From an uncultured Ruminococcus sp. (lineage in GTDB: Bacteria > Bacillota > Clostridia > Oscillospirales > Ruminococcaceae), in the NCBI GenBank assembly GCA_902796865.1, contig CADBQZ010000239.1, forward strand, positions 1 through 10,141: a stretch of 10,141 nt of DNA, given 5' to 3'. The notes beneath the pieces were generated by a model, which was not told the origin of the DNA, did no database searches, and worked only from the letters and a program-made list of their open reading frames with translations. How positions within the stretch are numbered: the first letter of the stretch is position 1; each line of letters starts with the position of its first letter. Below are positions 6,571-10,141 of this stretch, piece after piece. The position numbers were made by a program, and so were the translations under genes.

Positions 6571-7839
6571 ATGGCTTCTCCTCTTGCAGATATGATACGT
6601 CCGGAAACGCTTGATGATGTTGTCGGACAAAAGCATATACTCGGTGAGGGAAAACCTCTCAGACGCATAATCGAAAGCGGACATATCCCGAATATGATAT
6701 TTTATGGTCCTTCGGGAACAGGAAAGACCACTGTTGCGAGGATAATAGCTTCAAATACAAATATGTCGCTTCATAAGCTTAACGGTACTTCTGCGTCCGT
6801 TGCTGATATAAAAGCAGTCATCTCGGATATAGGAACTTTTGCCGGAGAGAATGGTATACTTCTATATCTCGATGAGATACAGTATTTTAATAAAAAACAG
6901 CAGCAGAGTCTTCTTGAGTATATAGAAAACGGGGATATCACGCTTATCGCCTCAACGACTGAAAATCCGTATTTTTCAGTATTCGGTGCTGTGATAAGCC
7001 GTTCTACGGTTTTTGAATTCAAATCGCCGGATCATACAGAAGTCAAAAAGGCTGTTATAAGAGCTTTTGAAAAGCTTTCTGAAAAAAACGGGATAAAATA
7101 CATATTTGATGATAAAACGGCAGAAAATATAGCTGTAGGCTGCGGCGGTGATGTAAGAAAGGCTGTAAATACTGTTGAGCTTGCGGCACTTTCGGGTGAT
7201 GTAACTAAAGACGGAGTGATAATAACTCCGGAGCTTGTGAGTCAGCTTGCCCAGAGAAGCAGCATGAGATATGACCGTGACGGAGATCAGCATTATGATA
7301 TTCTTTCGGCTTTGCAAAAGTCTATAAGAGGTTCTGATGAAAATGCAGCACTGCATTATGCGGCAAGACTCATGGCGGCAGGCGATATAATCTCTCTTTC
7401 GAGAAGGCTTCTTGTGATAGCATCTGAGGATATAGGTCTTGCGTATCCCAATGCTGCTGTTATCGTTAAATCATGTGTTGACAGCGCTTTGCAGCTCGGT
7501 CTTCCGGAAGCCAGGATCCCTCTTGCACAGGCAGTAGTGCTTCTTGCGACAGCACCAAAGTCGAACAGCGCCTACGAAGCGATAAATTCGGCTATGGCTG
7601 ATGTTGAAGCGGGACTTGCCAAAAGCTTTCCAAGATGTTTGCAGAACAAACATTTTGACGGTGATGATGTAAAGATCAAGGGACAGTTTTACAAGTATCC
7701 TCATGCGTTTCCGGATCATTGGGTAAAACAGCAGTATATGCCTGATGAGCTTATAGGAAAGGTTTATTATAATTACGGCGATAATAAACAGGAACAGTCG
7801 GCAAAGGCTTATTGGGAAAAAATAAAAGGGAAAGGATAG
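6571..7839 (+). CDS. rarA: Replication-associated recombination protein RarA (MgsA/WRNIP1 family AAA+ ATPase)
   Basis: Clamp-loader-like AAA+ ATPase acting at stalled replication forks. From the ATG at 6571 it has 422 residues and begins MASPLADMIRPETLDDVVGQ, the usual family start. Motifs: Walker A GPSGTGKT (46-53), Walker B LLYLDEI (97-103), sensor 1 in IASTTENPYF (126-135), the arginine finger region SRST (143-146), and GGDVRKAVN (192-200) in the sensor 2 position. The C-terminal tetramerisation part holds SRRLLVIASEDIGLA (277-291) and KYPHAFPDHWVKQQYMP (375-391), typical of RarA. After Walker B it reads DEIQYFNKKQQQ where most homologues have DEIHRFNKAQQD. AAAGGTGGGTGA (6551-6562) serves as ribosome site for this ATG. 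The in-frame ATG at 6538 would add 11 residues unlike the family. Confidence 0.95.
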   Translation: MASPLADMIRPETLDDVVGQKHILGEGKPLRRIIESGHIPNMIFYGPSGTGKTTVARIIASNTNMSLHKLNGTSASVADIKAVISDIGTFAGENGILLYLDEIQYFNKKQQQSLLEYIENGDITLIASTTENPYFSVFGAVISRSTVFEFKSPDHTEVKKAVIRAFEKLSEKNGIKYIFDDKTAENIAVGCGGDVRKAVNTVELAALSGDVTKDGVIITPELVSQLAQRSSMRYDRDGDQHYDILSALQKSIRGSDENAALHYAARLMAAGDIISLSRRLLVIASEDIGLAYPNAAVIVKSCVDSALQLGLPEARIPLAQAVVLLATAPKSNSAYEAINSAMADVEAGLAKSFPRCLQNKHFDGDDVKIKGQFYKYPHAFPDHWVKQQYMPDELIGKVYYNYGDNKQEQSAKAYWEKIKGKG

Positions 7840-7881
7840 AACTTTCTCGTTTGTTATTTATAGTTTTTTGGTGGTGATGAT

Positions 7882-8850
7882 TTGGGCAAAAAGTGCAGCT
7901 TTTGCGGAGGAAAAATAAAGAACGGTGTATGCTGTGACTGCGGAATGAGCTATTATGATGAAAATGGAACAGATGCTTTCATGGAGACTGATACGTTCGA
8001 CAGTACAGATGATCTCATAGAGGCTGATATATCCGACAGTACGGATGCAGATATACAGCAAACAAATGAAAATGTCAGTCAAAGCAGGGAAAAAAACAGG
8101 AAAAAGCCAAAGAAGATCTCTGCGGTCATTGCAGCTCTTGTGGCAGCGGCTTTTCTCATTATCAGGATCTTTTTGGTTATTGTTGTGAGATCAGATGTTC
8201 CGAAGAGCAAACCTAAATTTGCAGACGGTATCCCATATGTCACAATGCCGGAAATACCAAAGATCAGCATACCAAAAATAAAAATAACTATACCTGATGC
8301 TAAAATAAACGATGATATCCAAAAGGCGTTGGAGCATGATCTTAATATTGCCGGGATTCAGAACGGAGTATGGCAGGAGGGTACATATAAAGCAGGAGAG
8401 GATATACCGTTTGGTACATATCTTCTGATGTCGGATAATGAGACGGCATTTACAGTCGGCTTTTATCCCAATGAAGATAGAAAGCCGGAGGAAAATCTGA
8501 TAGAAGAACCTGCATCATGTTTTTCAAAATATATCACGCTGAACACCGACGGATATCTTGAGATACAAGGAGCAAAGCTTTATGATATACAAAAAAGCAA
8601 TGCTGTGAACGACCCTCATGAGCATAGCGGAATGTTCCTTGTCGGCAGAGATATCGAGCCGGGTACTTATGAGCTTGTCAGAGAAGCCAGCGTAGAAACT
8701 GAGACTTCTGATGCCAGCTATAGGATATATCCCGATGTGGGTGTGGCAAGACCGGTTATAAAAGAGCAAGGTGAATATAAAGACAGCATAATGATAACCA
8801 TAAGAGAGGGAGAGTTTCTCGAACTTAAAAACTGTATTATATCAGAGTAA
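7882..8850 (+). CDS. Zinc-ribbon membrane protein with a duplicated extracellular domain
   Basis: A 322-residue protein with a TTG start. GGTGGTGAT (7870-7878) is the ribosome site, and starting at the TTG retains the N-terminal zinc ribbon CSFC...CCDC (C5, C8, C17, C20). An acidic Ser/Thr/Asp linker (30-65) and a basic patch KNRKKPKK (71-78) follow, then one hydrophobic helix (79-102) that contains an arginine (R95), and a repetitive Ile/Pro/Lys stretch (122-138, IPKISIPKIKITIP). The C-terminal half is a duplication. Copy 1 (165-235) has GTYKAGEDIPFGTYLL and ends ITLNTDGYLEIQGAKL; copy 2 (250-320) has GMFLVGRDIEPGTYELV and ends ITIREGEFLELKNCII. The basic patch predicts a cytoplasmic zinc ribbon and an outside C-terminus. 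Similar G-x-DIP-x-GTY repeats occur in uncharacterised Firmicute surface proteins; I know no function. It begins 42 nt after rarA. Confidence 0.82.
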   Translation: MGKKCSFCGGKIKNGVCCDCGMSYYDENGTDAFMETDTFDSTDDLIEADISDSTDADIQQTNENVSQSREKNRKKPKKISAVIAALVAAAFLIIRIFLVIVVRSDVPKSKPKFADGIPYVTMPEIPKISIPKIKITIPDAKINDDIQKALEHDLNIAGIQNGVWQEGTYKAGEDIPFGTYLLMSDNETAFTVGFYPNEDRKPEENLIEEPASCFSKYITLNTDGYLEIQGAKLYDIQKSNAVNDPHEHSGMFLVGRDIEPGTYELVREASVETETSDASYRIYPDVGVARPVIKEQGEYKDSIMITIREGEFLELKNCIISE

Positions 8851-8876
8851 GCTTTTTAATGGGAAGGAAGGTTTTT

Positions 8877-9068
8877 ATGGAAAATAATAATGAGAAAAAT
8901 TTTGATCTTTTTGAATTTATACTGAATATATTTTTGGTGATAGGCTTTCTTGCTATCATTATATTTGATATTATCAAGGTCGTAAAGCTTATAAAGCGTA
9001 TCGCAGGAACTTTAGGCTGCAGCTGCTGCTGTGATGACGGCTTTATAGAGACTGAAGCAACAGAGTAA
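8877..9068 (+). CDS. Small single-pass membrane protein with a cysteine cluster
   Basis: A 63-residue protein not recognised as a named family. AAGGAAGG (8864-8871) lies 5 nt before the ATG at 8877, which is preferred to the ATG at 8859. The N-terminus is polar (MENNNEKNFD), one hydrophobic helix spans about 11-36, a basic stretch follows (K34, K37, K40, R41), and then comes the cluster CSCCC (C48, C50, C51, C52) and an acidic tail. By the positive-inside rule the basic stretch and cysteines would be cytoplasmic; they could bind metal or be lipid-modified, but this is inference. It starts 26 nt after the zinc-ribbon gene, so co-transcription is likely. Confidence 0.7.
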   Translation: MENNNEKNFDLFEFILNIFLVIGFLAIIIFDIIKVVKLIKRIAGTLGCSCCCDDGFIETEATE

Positions 9069-9081
9069 GCATTTGACCGAG

Positions 9082-9128
9082 TGCGGCGCAGACAGCCTTA
9101 GAGATTTTGCCGGCTCCTGTCTGCCGCA
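9082..9128 (+). other. GC-rich hairpin between two small membrane protein genes
   Basis: TGCGGC (9082-9087) plus AGACAG (9090-9095), with GC bulged between, pair with CTGTCT (9117-9122) and GCCGCA (9123-9128): 12 bp around a 21-nt loop. GCAT (9069-9072) and ATGC (9132-9135) may add an outer stem. TTGATGC follows rather than a T-run, so it is not a standard terminator. It is clearly more GC-rich than its surroundings. It may be an mRNA processing or stability element, or a dispersed repeat copy. Confidence 0.55.
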
Positions 9129-9160
9129 TTGATGCAGAAAATGGAAGGAAGTGAAAAAAT

Positions 9161-9361
9161 ATGAGAAAGATGGCAGCGGTATTCGGATTGCTCGGAACGG
9201 CAGTTCTTGTACTTATTTCGATACTCGATCACATAATAGGATTCAACTCCAATGTTTTTTACATATTTCTCATACTATCGTGTCTTTTTATGGCACCGAT
9301 GCTTATAATCCAGGCACTTGCTTTGAAAGATGAAGCAGAAAAGAAGAAAGATAAAGGTTAA
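9161..9361 (+). CDS. Small two-helix membrane protein of unknown function
   Basis: A 66-residue protein starting MRKMAAVFGLLG, with GGAAGGAAGTGA (9143-9154) as ribosome site; the overlapping frame that starts at 9151 is a shadow. Two hydrophobic helices (about 5-26 and 32-52) are joined by a short DHIIGFNSN turn. The tail ALKDEAEKKKDKG is charged and, by the positive-inside rule, cytoplasmic, as is the N-terminus, giving a hairpin topology. I do not recognise the family. It lies 92 nt after the cysteine-cluster protein, across a GC-rich hairpin, and 45 nt before the rpsL -35. No clear terminator follows. Confidence 0.72.
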   Translation: MRKMAAVFGLLGTAVLVLISILDHIIGFNSNVFYIFLILSCLFMAPMLIIQALALKDEAEKKKDKG

Positions 9362-9406
9362 AAAAACTAAATTTATGTATAATTGTCTTATTTGGGAATA
9401 AACTAC

Positions 9407-9435
9407 TTGACAAAATACGAAAATCGTAATATAAT
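9407..9435 (+). promoter_or_regulatory. Sigma-A-type promoter of the str operon (rpsL-rpsG)
   Basis: A perfect -35 TTGACA (9407-9412) and perfect -10 TATAAT (9430-9435) with 17-bp spacing predict transcription from about 9442. The leader of ~60 nt can fold a small hairpin, TATGCG (9443-9448) with CGCATA (9460-9465), near the 5' end. Consensus strength fits a ribosomal protein operon. Confidence 0.92.
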
Positions 9436-9501
9436 TTAGAGGTATGCGGTGCACATATACGCATATATAAATTTAAAATATTTTGGAAAAGGAGGAAAAC
9501 T

Positions 9502-9918
9502 ATGCCAACATTTAATCAGCTCGTTCGTAAGGGAAGACAGGTACTTGAGGAAAAGTCAACAGCTCCTGCACTTCAGAAGGGTTATAACGCTAAGAAGAAG
9601 GTAATGATCGACTTAAGCTCACCTCAGAAGCGTGGTGTTTGTACAGCAGTAAGAACTTCAACACCTAAGAAGCCTAACTCAGCAATGAGAAAGATCGCCA
9701 GAGTAAAGCTCACAAACGGTAACGAAGTAACAGCTTACATCCCGGGTATCGGTCACAATCTTCAGGAACACAGCGTTGTTCTTATAAGAGGCGGACGTGT
9801 TAAGGATCTCCCTGGTGTGCGTTACCACATCATAAGAGGAACACTCGATGCACAGGGCGTTGCAGGCAGAATGCAGGCTCGTTCAAAGTATGGCGCTAAG
9901 AAGCCGAAGGCAAAATAA
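9502..9918 (+). CDS. rpsL: 30S ribosomal protein S12
   Basis: Decoding-centre protein of the small subunit, first gene of the str operon. It has 138 residues, the long form seen in B. subtilis, with about 13 extra residues ([15 protein letters not shown], 26-40) compared with E. coli. The core is canonical: PQKRGVCT (41-48), TPKKPNSA (54-61) and [26 protein letters not shown] (84-109). K56 and K101 correspond to E. coli K43 and K88, sites where changes give streptomycin resistance; both are wild type here. D102 corresponds to the RimO methylthiolation site in organisms that have it. AAAGGAGG (9488-9495) lies 6 nt before the ATG. The next gene is rpsG, after an unusually long structured spacer. 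Confidence 0.99.
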   Translation: MPTFNQLVRKGRQVLEEKSTAPALQKGYNAKKKVMIDLSSPQKRGVCTAVRTSTPKKPNSAMRKIARVKLTNGNEVTAYIPGIGHNLQEHSVVLIRGGRVKDLPGVRYHIIRGTLDAQGVAGRMQARSKYGAKKPKAK

Positions 9919-9931
9919 TTTAAAATAGGAA

Positions 9932-10098
9932 ATTGCCACAGGATTATATGTGGAGATCAGGTAAAAGGCAATACCGCATGAAAACAGGCGGTATATAGCT
10001 GCAAAAAATGCTTTTATGCGGTATTGCCTGATATGATCCTCTGCAATGGTCTTGACGTGACTTTCATAATATGAAAGCACGAGTACCTATGAATTCAT
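9932..10098 (+). promoter_or_regulatory. Structured rpsL-rpsG intergenic region with competing stems
   Basis: The 206-nt spacer holds several inverted repeats. AGGCAATACCGCAT (9966-9979) is perfectly complementary to ATGCGGTATTGCCT (10016-10029), 14 bp around 36 nt. Part of the same left arm, ATACCGC (9971-9977), also matches GCGGTAT (9988-9994), 7 bp, and GGCAAT (9967-9972) matches ATTGCC (9932-9937), 6 bp; these three pairings exclude one another. Other elements are CCACA/TGTGG (9936-9940/9949-9953), CTTTCAT-AAT-ATGAAAG (10061-10077) and the palindrome ATGAATTCAT (10089-10098). No T-run follows the main stem on this strand. In E. coli the rpsL-rpsG spacer is the target of S7 feedback; a similar role here is inference. 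Confidence 0.6.
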
Positions 10099-10124
10099 GA
10101 AAAAATGTGAAGGAGGGAAGCGAA

Positions 10125-10141
10125 ATGCCAAGAAGAGGTAA
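10125..10141 (+). CDS. rpsG: 30S ribosomal protein S7, first codons (gene runs off the right edge)
   Basis: ATG at 10125 is followed by codons for PRRG and a partial codon; MPRRG is the usual S7 start, and rpsG normally follows rpsL in the str operon. AAGGAGG (10110-10116) lies 8 nt upstream. S7 nucleates assembly of the 30S head on 16S rRNA. Only 17 nt are visible, so the identity rests on this start, the ribosome site and gene order. Confidence 0.88.

Noticed and set aside
9371..9383. TATAAT at 9378-9383 as a second rpsL promoter
   Set aside because: No -35-like hexamer at a suitable distance, while a perfect promoter lies just downstream at 9407-9435.
9998..10015. GCA-AAAAA-TGC then TTTT as a small terminator inside the main spacer hairpin
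   Set aside because: A 3-bp stem is too weak to stop transcription, and it lies in the loop of the much stronger 14-bp stem.
9444..10022. ATGCGGT shared by the rpsL leader (9444-9450) and the rpsL-rpsG spacer (10016-10022)
   Set aside because: A 7-base match between regions of this size is expected by chance about once or twice, so it does not show a shared regulatory site.
10052..10080. Promoter within the rpsL-rpsG spacer starting at TTGACG (10052-10057)
   Set aside because: The only TATAAT-like hexamer, CATAAT (10065-10070), is 7 bp away; nothing fits at 16-18 bp.
9883..10080. Minus-strand reading frame across the rpsL-rpsG spacer
   Set aside because: It overlaps the rpsL end and the inverted repeats, has no ribosome site or recognisable motif, and is low-complexity tyrosine- and serine-rich as expected of a shadow frame.

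Overview
The window reads as a housekeeping segment of a low-GC Gram-positive chromosome, most likely a Clostridia/Oscillospiraceae (Ruminococcus-like) bacterium. Support comes from the B. subtilis-type long S12, the DUF177-L32 pair, the overlapping der-plsY-gpsA run, strong AAGGAGG ribosome sites and consensus TTGACA/TATAAT promoters. The genus is inferred from general knowledge of these families, not from a search. Every supported gene is on the + strand, and I saw no mobile element, CRISPR array, tRNA or rRNA.

Layout: (1) 1-593, the 3' end of pgi (glucose-6-phosphate isomerase), then a 134-residue P-loop protein of unknown role (699-1103). (2) 1129-1937, a transcription unit with a near-perfect promoter, an 11-bp leader hairpin, yceD (DUF177), rpmF (L32) and a terminator. 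(3) 1966-4972, der (ribosome-assembly GTPase), plsY and gpsA, joined by two 1-nt stop/start overlaps and closed by a strong terminator. gpsA makes glycerol-3-phosphate and plsY acylates it, the first steps of phospholipid synthesis. (4) 5045-6440, glyA (serine hydroxymethyltransferase) as a single-gene unit with its own promoter and terminator. (5) 6571-7839, rarA (AAA+ replication-recombination factor), behind a weak promoter that lies inside a perfect inverted repeat. (6) 7882-9361, three uncharacterised genes for membrane proteins: a zinc-ribbon/TM/duplicated-domain protein and two very small membrane proteins, with a GC-rich hairpin between the two small ones. (7) 9407-10141, the str-operon promoter, rpsL (S12), a 206-nt structured gap, and the first codons of rpsG (S7).

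Most genes serve ribosome supply and assembly (L32, YceD, Der, S12, S7) or central and lipid metabolism. The least explained parts are the rpsL-rpsG gap, where one strand segment can pair with three different partners, and the membrane-protein cluster between rarA and rpsL. The gap is the best candidate for an undescribed regulatory element. It sits where E. coli S7 controls its own operon, but its structure is predicted by eye only.
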